Source: Ancylostoma caninum (taxonomy: Eukaryota; Nematoda; Chromadorea; Rhabditida; Ancylostomatidae). From it: a stretch of DNA of 64,000 nt. Shown in pieces: positions 22,582 to 34,256 of this stretch. Each line of letters begins with the position of its first letter. The first letter of the stretch is position 1. The stretch covers positions 403,222-467,221 of the forward strand of contig JBAJFG010000544.1 in assembly GCA_037903475.1 (NCBI GenBank). Direction: 5' to 3'. The translations under genes and the position numbers were made by a program. The notes below the pieces were generated by a model that was not told the origin of the DNA, searched no databases, and was given only the letters and a program-made list of their open reading frames with translations.

Positions 22582-22760
22582 ACCGTGGACCCGTCCTCCT
22601 ACTTTTGGACACAGGATTACCCTTATCACCTTCGTAGACACGTCCCCTCACTTCTGGACGCCGACGCCCCTTATAACCACCTTGTAGCCGTCTCCCTATT
22701 TTTGGACGCCGACGCACCCTTATCATCACCGTGGACCCGTCTCCTCACTCCTGAACGCCT
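22582..22760 (-). repeat. Minisatellite, about 50 bp period, about 3.5 copies
   Basis: Units begin near 22582, 22628, 22678 and 22728. Each carries GTAGAC or GTGGACCCGTC, then a CTYCTCACTYCTGGACGCC-like block and CCCTTATCA. The copies differ by point changes and 1-4 base indels. It lies right at the broken 5' edge of the RTE relic. Confidence 0.75.
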
Positions 22761-23404
22761 GCACAACGGTGGAAACCGCTCTGCTATTCCCTATCTATTA
22801 GAGCTTCTCTCCATTCTTTGAACTTCACAATACCAGTCTCTTCCCCTTTTATGATGCGCTCTGACACACACGTACACACACAGCCACGCTAGCAGACTGA
22901 GCGCGTTATCGTAAGTAATGACACTGGCATCGAATTTGGCTACTAACATTTGTACAGATCGTTTTGGAATTTTTGTCCTCCTTTCCACAATATGCTCTTG
23001 CAAACGAGACGTTTCTGAACAATACCTGGTCAAAGTTGAAAGGTTGTATCTTCCTGGAATAGCTTCCCGAACGCTAATAAATACTGAATCCAGACTTTAT
23101 TGCATTACGATTTGAGATTTGTTTATCCAACTTCTAAAATGGTGGAGTTGCAATATGGCCAATTCTAAGTGCGATTTGAACGACTTTGAAAGTCAATGAA
23201 AATGTAGAATTATTCGACGAATAATCGAGTAATGGCCTTTTTCGAATAGCTCAATTTTTGATGTCTCGAATAACTCCATTTTCAACCCATTCCGAATAGT
23301 CGATAGTTCGAATAACTAGACCCTTGAGCTCTCTTGAATAGTTGACATTTCGAGCCACTCAAAAGTCAAGTTAGTCGAAACTCGATTCGATTTGACTCCA
23401 TCGA
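22761..23404. other. No gene; cluster of degenerate TTCGAATA words
   Basis: Between about 23208 and 23345 the word TCGAATA, or a one-base variant, occurs six or more times at irregular spacing (GACGAATAATCG, TTCGAATAGCTC, CTCGAATAACTCC, CCGAATAGTCG, TTCGAATAACT). This is a decayed short-unit repeat. A short CA-rich run lies near 22864-22883. Confidence 0.45.
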
Positions 23405-23658
23405 GTCAAATGTCTACTGTTGATCTCATTGATCGGACACGTCTAGACGTGTTGGCCAACGCTGCAACCATGGTGGGCAGCCAGCACAGTCGCGAACCGC
23501 TCCGCCCAAGTGCTCCGCGAGCTGCACTTTTGGGCCCTCCAAAAACAGTGTTTCCGTCATTTTCATGCGTTATGAGGTACATCGTTGGAATCAGCGTGAT
23601 GAGAAGGTCTAGATTATGCTGACATCCACACCCCATAGAACGAGGTGACACACTGTCT
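23405..23658 (-). mobile_element. Half copy of DNA transposon B, reversed
   Basis: The right end, AGGTGACACACTGTC, is followed by TTTAAG. Reading leftwards, the sequence follows the 10989-11405 element through GGAGCGGTTCGCGACTGTGC to about 250 bases in, then stops matching. The other terminal repeat is missing, so the copy is truncated. Confidence 0.75.
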
Positions 23659-23663
23659 TTAAG

Positions 23664-25958
23664 TTTCGATAACTTAGCTGGGAAATAGTTCGCTACACAT
23701 CATATTCTTTAAACATTTGTAGTGTAGATACACCTTCCCTAGCTTCAACTGTCCTCACTACCGCAGGAAAAAGACAATCTCCGAATTTTCCGCTTAGCAG
23801 CTTCTCATGTCCTGAACATGAGGCACCAGCGACGTGCTCATATAGTAAGTTGTGGTCTCCATTAATCATAGAAATTGTCGTTTGTCAAGGTTATGGTTCG
23901 ACGAAGTTATGGAACAAATAAAGCCGACAAAAAAAAGAACGATAAAATCTTTTGCACCAACCTAATAAATATAGTATCATCGACATATACGATGGCTTTC
24001 GTTCGATTAGTTGTTGCAAGACACTACTGCTCATCAGGGGAGCGTAGCCGGAGTAATCTTAGAACACTGATGCACCATTACTAGTCATTAATCAGTTTCA
24101 TGTAGAGTCTCACGCACAGTTGTCATCTGCATTTCTGTCTCAAGTAATCCAAGTGCTCAGGCACCAGTATCTGCCATTACTCTGTACGGGTTGTGTCATA
24201 AAGATGAAATGATATTGAAAACCAGTGAACTATCTCGTATCCTTAGACTCGTTGACTCTGAAGGCTCACTCATAAGTCTTACAGCCTACTGAATCACCAT
24301 CCCCAACGGAAGTGCTGTGTTGTAGACCCCCCACCTCCCCCCCCCCCCCAAATAAAAAGGATTGATCAACACTGACCGCTTCATCCTTTCTCCCACATAA
24401 TCTACGCAATTGTTAACTTATCATGTAGGTGGTTGTTCCGTCCTTCCTGGCTATCTTTATTTCTACTTCTCTCAAGTCAGCTAAAGAGTAGTTTACACTA
24501 GATGCGTGGGACTGACGCGCGTGCGTCCATATGATGAAGAATAGGACCCAGTCGCATCGCAGGCGCAGCTCTGACGCACGCGCTCGCAGCGTCGCGTCTG
24601 CAGCGCGTTCTTTTCATTAAGATACGCAAGCCGCGTTGACCGGGCTTCATGGAGAATCCCTTGCAAATGGGTGCGTGCGACTGATGCGCGGCTGACGCAC
24701 GCAGCTAGTACAAATTGCCCTCAAGAAGAGCTCTTTCTGCTTGTTCAGCCCCCTTCCAAGGATGACTGGTTTTTCTGACAATTAGTACTGAAATTTCCCT
24801 GCATTTGCAAATGAAGAATGTACAGAGCCCTTGAGCTATGTACTTCTCGCTATACTTATCTATCTTCTTCTCCAGTGTAATGTTTGACAGGTGCTTGTTG
24901 TAATATTTTATATCGAAATAAGCAAATTAGGTACATGCACATAATTTATTCATATTTAGAGAGAAAGTAATAATACAGTAACAATTAGTAACAATGGCAC
25001 TAGTACAAAGCTACTAGCTGTTGTTGAGCCTTTGGCTAACCGGTACTGATAACCGGTGATCACTTCGAGGTACCTGTAAAGCGATAGCTGATTTGAGCTA
25101 TATATTAATATTTTATGTACCATAGGATTCGCCACTTTACCTTGGATCCAAATCAGCAATGATTTGGTCAAAATTGACTACTCCGTTGAAGATTCCTTCA
25201 CCGTACGTCGAAAATGGCAATCGAGCATACATTGAATTGCACTTGTCCCTCCTGAACAAAAAGCTGGTTAACTCTATACTTGCTAAAGCTTTCAAAGGTC
25301 ATGGATACGCCCTTTCCACATGAGTAACCTGGTGCTTGGCTTAGTAACTTCGTTTTAGTACCCACTTAGTATGACTAAGTCCCAACACTTCCGGAAAAAA
25401 ACTATGGTTCCGTTCGATGACTTGGAATTTCAAGCCATGACGGAAACCGCAGGGTCACGTACCTGTTGCAAATGCACGTTGTTTGATTAAAAGTGTCCTC
25501 GCACAACAATTCTGATCCGACTCGTCGCAGTCGCAGCTCGGAACGTCGACGATTTACCTATATAGAACAAACATCAAATGTCGAATTATTTATCAAAATT
25601 ACCAACAATCAATTCTATCTCTCTCTTGGCTATTTTGCAGTAATGTTCTTGAAATGTGCACAACCTTTCAATCCAGAGAGAAGCACTGCACAAGGAAAAT
25701 TTTCAGGCGTTTATATGATGAAGGACAGGTTCAGTGGCAACGCTGACGAAGCACAGACGCAAATGAAACGCACGCATTTGTGGCGCAATGGCTATTCATG
25801 GATTAATTCCCACACGTTCTTCATATTCACTGGCACAGGGTTACAGGATGAAATAGAGCCGCTTTGTGGTCTCATTTGGAAATCTCCCTCATATCAGTGT
25901 GTGCGACTGACGCGTATATCTAATACATATTGAACTATTTAAAACACCATATATGACG
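23664..25958. other. No recognised gene; C tract and one long unassigned frame
   Basis: A 13-base C tract lies at 24337-24349. A 146-codon plus-strand frame (25493-25933) opens with a serine/arginine-rich stretch (DPTRRSRSSERRR). It shows no recognisable domain, and I see no convincing splice borders. The rest holds only short frames. Confidence 0.3.
24492..24712. repeat. CpG-rich inverted-end repeat, about 220 bp
   Basis: TTACACTAGATGCGTG at the left end resembles the reverse complement of the right end (TTTGTACTAGCTGCGTG). Both ends contain repeated GACGCGC, GACGCACGC and TGCGTGCG words. The match is imperfect and the borders are approximate. Confidence 0.4.
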
Positions 25959-26119
25959 CTGCCAACTAATTTGTCCGCGTAAGAATGCAAGTTGGGAATG
26001 AATGGCCGCAATCTGGACCGTTCGGGGCATGGCACAGTGAAAATGAAATGGTGGCAACCGTTCGCATCTTGCCATTCATTTTCTACTTTGCATTTTTGCG
26101 AGAACAAATTAGTTGGCAG
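25959..26119. mobile_element. Miniature inverted-repeat element, 161 bp
   Basis: CTGCCAACTAATTTGT opens the element, and its exact reverse complement closes it at 26104-26119. The similarity continues inward (CGCGTAAGAATGCAA against TCGCAAAAATGCAAAG, and GAATGAATGGC against AAATGAATGGC). No coding content. Confidence 0.75.
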
Positions 26120-26474
26120 TGAACGATTGTCGCGCAGAATCACGGAGCCTTTGAACAACTGTGAAATTAAATCATATTAGCGTACAAACGTGCATTTTCA
26201 GGACCGATGTGTTAATTGAGTGTAGTATATCTAAGTATGAGCGTATAGTCCGTTTCAAAAGCGACGATAGTTGAGTATTTGTGTCCATGGTCTGCACTTC
26301 TCGGCTGCCTCCGCGAATACGGCACTATTTCTCGTGCTCTCTCATTCTCTAATATCTTCACAACTATGTTCCCCGGTGAAACAGCTATAAATGCCTGTTG
26401 TTCAGTAATCAATACGAAGGAAGAGAAATCAATAAATCGACACTCGACACCAATTCAACTGGAAAAAATTCTAG

Positions 26475-26732
26475 CGCCATGAAGAGTCGCTCACCTCTAG
26501 GTCAGCGATTTGCCATGGTGTCAAATCCACACATCCCGACATATATTGGTACACAGGACAATGTTTACACTGGCCTGAAATCCAAGAAGATTCGATTGTG
26601 TTTGGAATCAAAGGCGAACACACCGGGATTGTGGACGAGTTTCGTTGCAATTTAGTGGAGGAACCAGTGGGGCAGGGACTTTACGAACTGCACGTCTTTG
26701 ATGTTTTCGTGTTTACTGTGTGTAACCCTTAG
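26475..26732 (+). CDS. Possible terminal exon, 85 codons, unknown protein
   Basis: After an acceptor-like AAATTCTAG (ending 26474) a frame without its own start codon stays open for 85 codons to TAG at 26730-26732. It has strikingly protein-like composition: DIYWYTGQCLHWPEIQED, then IVFGIKGEHTGIVDEFRC, then GLYELHVFDVFVF. It is acidic and aromatic with three cysteines. I do not recognise a family. A second frame is open over part of the same DNA. No upstream exon could be joined with confidence. Confidence 0.3.
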   Translation, partial: RHEESLTSRSAICHGVKSTHPDIYWYTGQCLHWPEIQEDSIVFGIKGEHTGIVDEFRCNLVEEPVGQGLYELHVFDVFVFTVCNP

Positions 26733-27339
26733 GAGTGATAGCTTCCAAGATACTAAAGTCCAGCATTCCATCGGGAAAAAATTACGGTAAGATTCGTTCG
26801 ACTTCTCAAAAGGGTATCAGCAGAACTCACGCATGAAGCAGGCATTTCCTTTGCAGGTTTTTGCATGCGGCCCGCAAACCCTCGTGTCACGTTGTGAAGC
26901 CGTACGCCACAGCTGCACACATTGTACGCATTCGACCTGAAGTCGTAAATCGATTATCGATTAGTCCGTGTCTCTCAGAGCCTCGATAAATCACAATTTG
27001 ACCCTACAATTATTGGTACTGTTTTGCTCGGTGAGTAAAACTGATCAATCTGCCTGTCACTCAGAAAATTAAAATTTGTTCAAGTACTTCGGGATTTCAA
27101 AAACCGTGGTTTCAGGTTGCATGAGGGTCGCGTGAGCTTTGTATGACGTGTGTAAGGCTCAAACTTGCTGCAAAATCACAATTTCCTCCTTTCATGAGTA
27201 GGCGAACTTTTAGATGCATCCTGGAGCGTAACAATTGCGATTGGAAACAAAACTATGGAACACATAGATGTAAAGTTTGAGAAAAACATCTAGAAGGATT
27301 GAACGTTTCGTATCCGTGAGCCAAAAAAATTGAACTCAC

Positions 27340-27471
27340 CAAGCCAACGCTGGCGTCCAGTTCCAATTCGGCACTGACGAGTTGTACGATTATCGATAGA
27401 ATGCCGATGAAAAGAATTATAGTAGTTGCTCGAACTGTGTTGTATATGGAATTGAAATGAAATGGCATCAT
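27340..27471 (-). CDS. Possible first coding exon with a membrane segment
   Basis: From an ATG pair at 27471/27468 the minus strand reads 44 codons to an in-phase GTGAGT donor (GGCTTG then GTGAGTTC). After about 14 residues comes a clear hydrophobic helix (TTIILFIGILSIIVQLV), then an acidic stretch. A short N-terminus, one helix and an early intron would fit the start of a small multi-span membrane protein. An upstream continuation in frame to 27600 is also open, so the start is uncertain. A hydrophobic reading after CTTCTAG near 27290 could be the next exon, but I see no good donor for it. Confidence 0.3.
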
Positions 27472-29517
27472 GCTAGGGAGGGCATTAACCCTCCCCTCCG
27501 ATAGAGAGGCGTCGAACAATCTGGAATTTTCTTCAGTAACTGTGGGTTGATTCAATGAAAAACAAACGTGGCCGTCGATACGGGAGGAGAAATTAGACAC
27601 ATTACGGTTCCAAGAAGGTAATAATTAAGATGAGAATTTTTTAATTTTTTTTTATAACAAGGATCCGTAGCTGAAAACTGATGACGTGTCGATGGTGAGA
27701 GGATTCCGATCTTGTAATATGAGAGGTGACAGCGAAAAAGTAAATTACACACGAAAACGAGCATTGACCTCGGGAAATTCTAGGACTGAATGGGGAAAAA
27801 TGAAAAATGAATCCTGAGGCGAACACGCTACACCGGATTGTGAATCTCAGCAGACACAGCCAAAAATCTGTTTCCAGAAAAGCTGCCAAGAAACGGGAAG
27901 GCACTGCATATTCAAATCATGCATAGCTTAATTGGCGATCTGTCCTCATGATTTCTAAAAGAGTTCCTTTTTATTGCCTCTTGTTGAGCCCAAGAAATTA
28001 GTAGTTCCCTTTTGAGGTACACGATTTCCGAGCTGGCGAAAGTTTTTGAATCCGCATGATAACGTATTCTCTTTGTTTTCATATACCGGCACCACAGCCC
28101 TTGCTTTTGATTACAATTCTTCCACCTCCGTAGAGCAGATCAGAAAACAAAGCCCGGATAAAGCGAAAACAACAGGTTTTTTAGAGAATTGCCGTAAATT
28201 CCAGGAGAGAATTATGGATTAGTGAGAAAACTTGCTCTGAGATTAAAGGTAGCATTTCATGCAAATGCAGTAACAGTATGGCTAATATGTACCTGCCTAA
28301 ACTGCATATCCCCAGAATCGATTCTTTCCCAGAATATTCAAGAACGTAATACATAGAATGGCGAGATCATAAATAAATTCCTTGTAAGAACTACATATCA
28401 TTCATCGTGAGTGTAGGAACGATGTACTTACATTAAATATGCAAGCATTCTCCTTGGTCAACATATAAAATGAAATGGATACATTCTTCTTGGTCGTCAT
28501 ATGAAGCAAATTCATGAGATGGTTTTTCTACTCTAACAGGTATTAGAAAACAGAACAAAACCTTAGTAGTAACCTCGGCAACCCGAAACCGTAACAAAAC
28601 CAACAATATTCAACCTTGCCTATAATAGCTATGAAGCTAATAATAAATCAAAAATATTATAGAACGTATGCGGATGAAATCTTTACATTGTTCTTCCTTT
28701 CATCCTGATGATTTTGTCATAGGTATGCCATAGATAATGAAAAGAGAATCTGAGGAAAACCAACTTACAAATCTGACATAACACAGAAAGTGTGAAAGTG
28801 GCCGTATATCTGGGAATTTAAGAAACCCGCACTTCTCGTAGGGGACGTTGGTCTAAAGGATGATACCCTGCGCTTACGGAGCAAGAGGATAAATTGAGTT
28901 AGAGAATAGATCGGAAACAATTTCTCTCGTTGGAATTTTCCACTGTTCACAAGTTTGTTTACCAACAGAAATCATAATAAGATGGGGACAATTTACTTAT
29001 TTGTTCTATTTACTTGACGACAGAGAATAATTCATGTTCAGGTTGTACCCATGACCTTTATACTTTAGGATTCGTGGAAATTAATATCACAGGATATACA
29101 TATATGTATGTATAAACAGCACAAAACAGCGAAAATCTGTTGCGACTCATGAGAACGTGTTCTTGCGTCATCAAAGAGTAGTAGCTAGAAAGCTACATAG
29201 TGGAAGCCTTCGTACAGTTAATCTCGTCTAACATGTCCAAATCGAAGTATTAATAAAATACTACATAATACAATATAACTCCCTAGACAGCGCCGCCGGT
29301 CGTTCTGAGGTCGTTCTGTTCCTACTGGCCAGATTTATACAGCGTTTCGAGCTTTCACGCATAATTTCTGTCAAGGTAAATCTCAGAGGTTTAAGTTCTC
29401 GCGGGAATTGTAGTAAAACACCTTCATCTCAGAGGATTATCTACAGAGTCTGTCGATTTGTGTACAAATGTCTTTTGAAAGACGTCATATCTCATTTTCT
29501 ACCGAAAATCTCTACAG
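27472..29517. other. No supported gene
   Basis: AT-rich with short open frames only, apart from the possible in-frame upstream extension (to 27600) of the minus-strand exon at 27340. No repeat of note was seen. Confidence 0.35.
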
Positions 29518-29724
29518 CAGTTTGAAGAAGTCAAGAAGTTATGGTGGAGGAGTATAATAATGCTCCGCAAATTCGCCCAGTTATTTTGCAAACGTCTGGA
29601 GGAAATGGTGTGGATTCTCTGCCGAGGTTCGATAGCACTGGTTCCACAAAATGCACGTGCTAGACGGATAATCCTCGCTGGAATAAGAAATGCGCTGAAT
29701 ATCATATTCAACTGGCATGTGTAG
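29518..29724 (+). CDS. Possible terminal exon, 68 codons, unknown protein
   Basis: An acceptor-like TCTCTACAG ends at 29517. From there one frame is open without interruption to TAG at 29722-29724. It starts QFEEVKKLWWRSIIMLRK and is basic and amphipathic, ending in ILAGIRNALNIIFNWHV. No family recognised. A second plus frame is open across much of the same stretch, which lowers confidence. Confidence 0.25.
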   Translation, partial: QFEEVKKLWWRSIIMLRKFAQLFCKRLEEMVWILCRGSIALVPQNARARRIILAGIRNALNIIFNWHV

Positions 29725-32700
29725 CGATTGATGGCCAACCACTACCCATGCATGCGCGATAATTTCTCATAAAACAAGCTGGAACACGGGAGATTAGTGA
29801 GATTAGTGTCCGTGGCTTACGTAGTTTACCGAGGCTACAGCCACCAAAGTCATTAAAGGATGCGCTGCAGTCGAGATGATTTGACTGTGAATTGGTGGGT
29901 TGAACGGTTGCCAATGGCCACAACGTTTCTCATAAAAATAATGGTGTCCAATAGAACCCAAAATATCCAGCATGACAGCCCTGCTCCACATTTTGGTTGC
30001 TTGTCGGGCAGTTGCGAAAAAAGGAAGGTCGTGGTATTATTAAAAGTAACCTGAACGACTTGGCGATATCCGTCAGAAATCCAGTCAAGTAGAGTCATGA
30101 CGGTCAATTTTAACTCGTCCTATATCGAGCTAGAGAACAGTAGGAACAAATCTGGCAGAAGCATTTTTCAATTAACATCGAAAATGGAAGCAGATCTAGA
30201 ATGCCTGCCCTTCTAAGACCCATCTCAGCTGTTCCCATTTGAGGGGAAAGATGGTTGTAAGTGCATTCCATTAGAGTATAGAGCAGTAATTGTATCAAGT
30301 ACAATTATCTTCAGCTAATACCACTTTACCAAGAGACAGCGAGCAACCATTCCGCACTGGCAGGAGCCAGGCGGTCTAACTCATTACATTTGCCTAGATT
30401 CAGAGTCCTGAAATATTTCGAAGATTGAAAGAATCTGAAATTGCTACTCTCAGTGTGAAGTGGATGTGACAAGTGAGCTCCTATGAGGAGATGAGTTGGT
30501 TAAACAGCAGAAATTTTAAACTAATACTCTCCTTTAATTCCAGTACATGTACTTATCCTAATGGAAAACCTAATGGATCATGAGATTCAAGGCAGATGAC
30601 GATAAAGAAACAAAAAGAGTATCGACAAGATTGTTAGAGAAACGAAACGGCCAAGTGAAAACGATGGGCTCACATCGTAGATGGGAAGCCATGTGGGTTA
30701 GGAGATGAAATCATGTATGTTGTTGCATAGTGCCATACAGGGATATGGATAAACTTCAACAATTCCGTATATGGCGGCTGGCAGTCACAACAGAACGAGG
30801 ATGGTGAAAACAATAAGAAAAGCAAGAAAATGATTCGGGAACATTCAAGTGAACATCTAGTACAACCTGTATTTGTGTTCGTCCATAATTACGTTCTCGA
30901 GGACATCCAAATCGTGTGAAATGGATGAGGAAAACCTTCCTTGAACACAAATCCAATGGTGCACCTTCCTCATGTGGTCGAAGGTAATCCACTCTAAGAG
31001 TTTATTTTTATTCCAAGGGCTATTCCCTGACATGTTCTCAGGGAATGCGTGATCCAGAAGAATGTACGAACCAACGCTAACTTAATGATAAATGTTAAAC
31101 AACTTTGAAAATTGTGGAGCAGAGAGGAAAAGAACTAAAATATGGGACAGCTTAATGACAAAGATGCAGAAAAAGGTGCGGTTGTTGCTGAAAAAAGGCA
31201 GATTCTCAAATGAGTTTTACCGGATGGTACTAACTATTTTCAATGAAATATTTCAAAAATGCTGAGCGATGTGAGCATAGCAAATGTTGAATATTCATCC
31301 CGAAACTCAGTGACAATCGTTGGCAATCTTCATCCACTCTAGTAATAGATTTCAGTGAGAGAATGATTTTGGGCTTCGCTCACCCCTCCTTCACCCCTTC
31401 AGCATTTTCCATGAACGATGTGGATCATGAATGAGCGAGAATTCCGATCTCGTTAGTGAGGAAAATCCTGAATTTGGGCGTGATGCGATCTTCTGACTTT
31501 AAAATTCTGGGGAATTGTCACGAGCTGAGCTATTTCAAGCCCAAGATGCTGTTTTTATCGCTCTCAAATTCCCATATCTTAGAAGCACATCAACAAGTGA
31601 AGAATAATAGCAATTCTCCATACGGCACCCCTAGAAATCGCACAGCACCAGGCATAGTACTCTACAAGGGGAAAGAGATATGCCTGTTTTCTTTTCGGCA
31701 GAAGAGGAGAACGGGAGTGGAGGGAAATCCTGGCAACACAACAAAGATTCAGGGTTGATTAGATATTTGAGTACGCATCATTAATTGAGACCCATCTCTG
31801 CTCATAGCAAATGCAGCACTTTCCAAAGGACATTACATTCCGCTATTAGGCATTGCGACATAACATTTAATGTAATGGAACTTGGAGTCTAATAAGGTAA
31901 AACGAAAATCTGAGAGGTAGAATGGAATGTAGTGAAAATTCAATGAAAAATGTGGGTGTTATAGTTCAACAGTTACGAGAATGTCGAGGTTCCGCAACTT
32001 GAGGATACGTATGTCAACCGTGTTTGTTAGGTAAAAATTACGTAATACGCAGTTTTCCTGTACTAGAGATTTACCACCGCTGTCTCATTGTAGGCGACCT
32101 GTGAATTCGCAGTAAATTTAACAGAAGAATTCGCTTGAAATTTCAAACAGGGCATTCAGATACACGGAAGACCTTTCAGGACCAGAATTCATAATTGGAA
32201 AAACGAGAAAAACGAATAATCTTACAACCATGGGAATGATTACGCAGATGAAGCAGATGAGTACAGCAGAAAGTTAAATATGATGAATAGTGACAGGAAA
32301 GGGTGAATTTAGATTTTTTCATGCCTTTACCAAGGGCAATCTCAATGCTGCATCCGAACCCAGAGTAATGAAGAGTATCCTCGCTCAAGAATGTTTCGTA
32401 ATGGAAAGATAGGTTTTAAAGCGAAAGCAAGTGCATAGGTTGAAAAACATAACCTTGAGTTAAGTTCGAGTTTCTCTTCGAGACAGGAGTCGTGAGGGCA
32501 GTGCACCCTCAAACCAGGGGATCTCTCGGGAATGGTTCGGAATCAGTGTCAGCGCAAACGCAAACGAAACATGAGCGTGGGATTTTCCACAGACTTTGGA
32601 CCCTGAGTCTCCTTTCTGTTGACACCATTCAAGCACTTTTAAATCGTCCGAGGCGCGTAGGATCCAACCAGCAGTTATGCTCACGAACAATAAGCGCTTC

Positions 32701-33297
32701 TACCATAATCTATGGCTAATTTCTAGCCTGTAGAAATAAAAAATTCACAATAGAAGAGAAAAGAAAGAAGCTGAATACCAACATACATAACTGGAAAGAA
32801 ATTGCGTGCTTCCCTATTCTGCAAGTTTTGCTCACTGGCGATGAACTCCTTCGAACCATTTCATGTGGTATTGTACAAATTCTCATGCGCACTCGCGCTC
32901 CGGAAACGTCCTCAATTTTCTCATCTTCCTTTTGTGTCACTCGGACTTCTTTACCTATTTGACGCATACAAAAGCTCTCCCTTTTTCACGTCTTATTTAT
33001 ATTTCTCTGACTAGTTATGGTCTCATGTACTTGATGCTCTCGAAATGTTGGAGTTGGTTGTCCTGTACCTTGAAGAAAAAATAGGAAAAACTACGAAGTA
33101 TGGTTTGCTGCAGTGAATTCGTTCTGAAGATGGGTGATTCTGTGTAACTAAATCCCACCCAATGATTCAAATCATCGTCTTTCATATTCTACCATCGCCC
33201 TGGCTTCTTGCACCACCCCCCACGGATATACCACTACACAAAAACAGTCAAACATGTCCGTATGAAAACGACAGTTTCTTTGTTCTCCACTTCGCAG
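29725..33297. other. No confident gene; several ambiguous open stretches
   Basis: At 29803-29991 the minus strand reads MWSRAVMLDILGSIGHHYF and onward towards a GTAAAC. At 32775-32967 both strands give protein-like readings (minus: MRQIGKEVRVTQKEDEK). Neither has a full pair of splice borders or a recognised motif, so I do not call them. No repeats of note. Confidence 0.25.
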
Positions 33298-33453
33298 TTT
33301 CATGAGCTCTGGTCGAAGTGCACCATTCCTGCTAATCGATTGGATGCCTTGCGAAGACTAAAAAATGCAAAAGAACTGTGGAGGAAAAACAACGTTAACA
33401 CAGCATCGACCGATGTAGTTGTGAAAAAACAACTACTTCAACAGGACTCGATG
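33298..33453 (+). CDS. Possible internal exon, 52 codons, unknown protein
   Basis: A strong acceptor (TTTGTTCTCCACTTCGCAG, ending 33297) and a GTAGGA donor at 33454 enclose exactly 52 codons in phase 0. The reading is helical and charged (FHELWSKCTIPANRLDAL, then KNAKELWRKNNVNT). If the donor is not used, the frame runs on to a stop at 33607-33609. That extension contains a 60-base near-repeat (GPLVFVLIL and GPLRFVRLL) and ends in TAATAAAA, which overlaps a polyadenylation-like signal. I do not recognise a family. Confidence 0.35.
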
Positions 33454-33622
33454 GTAGGAACTCATAGTGGAAGCATACATAGTGAAGTAATTAAAGGTAG
33501 CACCCACGCTGAAGAAGGTCCTCTCGTATTTGTACTTATTTTAAAGAGGCCATCAATTGGAGCGTACCTGCAAAAGGGACCACTCCGATTTGTGCGGTTG
33601 CTCGAGTAATAAAACTCGTACT

Positions 33623-33676
33623 CACCTAGTGCTGAGCCCGCCATGCTCAACCCCGCCCAGGGCGCAGCACTAGGTG
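33623..33676. repeat. Hairpin, 12-base perfect stem
   Basis: CACCTAGTGCTG (33623) and CAGCACTAGGTG (33665) enclose a C-rich 30-base loop. Words from this block recur near 34500-34580 (CTACTAAGTCCTGG, GGTGCTGCGCCCTG), so two copies of a small repeat may flank the 0.85 kb between. Confidence 0.6.
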
Positions 33677-34091
33677 GTCAGTGTCGGTTGGGGAATACTA
33701 AGTCCAGTCGGATTCCGAAATGGGCTACTAAGTACCTACACACTAGGGTTCTTTCAGTAAAAGCAGATAGCACTAAAAAAGTGACTTAAATAAGCGTTAG
33801 TGAGACGACGAATGATGTTTCAGCAAGAAACGCGTACCATTTAGCGAAGACTGCCTAAATCATCTCAAATTCAAGCTAAAATCCTCGAAAAAACCGATCT
33901 CAGTACGGAACTGTTTGATCCCGCTAGAACTCGTTGAAACTTGTTATAGGACCTGTCAGATACAAGAAATTGTCATTGGAGCGTGGTTTTTTCTCTCAAA
34001 CCCGGAACTTTCCCAGGAAATTTCTCTTGTTTGAGGAAGTGTTCCGATACGTTGTAAACTCCAAGAAATGCGCCTAGGTGGTACCAACTCT

Positions 34092-34256
34092 CCCCCAAAG
34101 TGGCATCTTTCATTATTGAGAAACCGTCTTCGTTTTTGAAAAAAACCTGTCACTAATGGTCAAAAAATGGTCAAAAACCACTTTTTGACCATTAATGACG
34201 GTTTTTCTCAAAAACGAAGACGGTTTCCCAAAAACGAACGGTGCCACTTCGGGGGG
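34092..34256. repeat. Palindrome with about 75-base arms
   Basis: The left arm, about 34092-34166 (GAAACCGTCTTCGTTTTTGA, then CACTAATGGTCAAAAA), is mirrored at 34182-34256 around a 15-base centre that is itself repetitive (AATGGTCAAAAACCA). Arms differ at scattered positions. The open frames on each strand here are mirror images of one another and are not genes. Confidence 0.8.
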
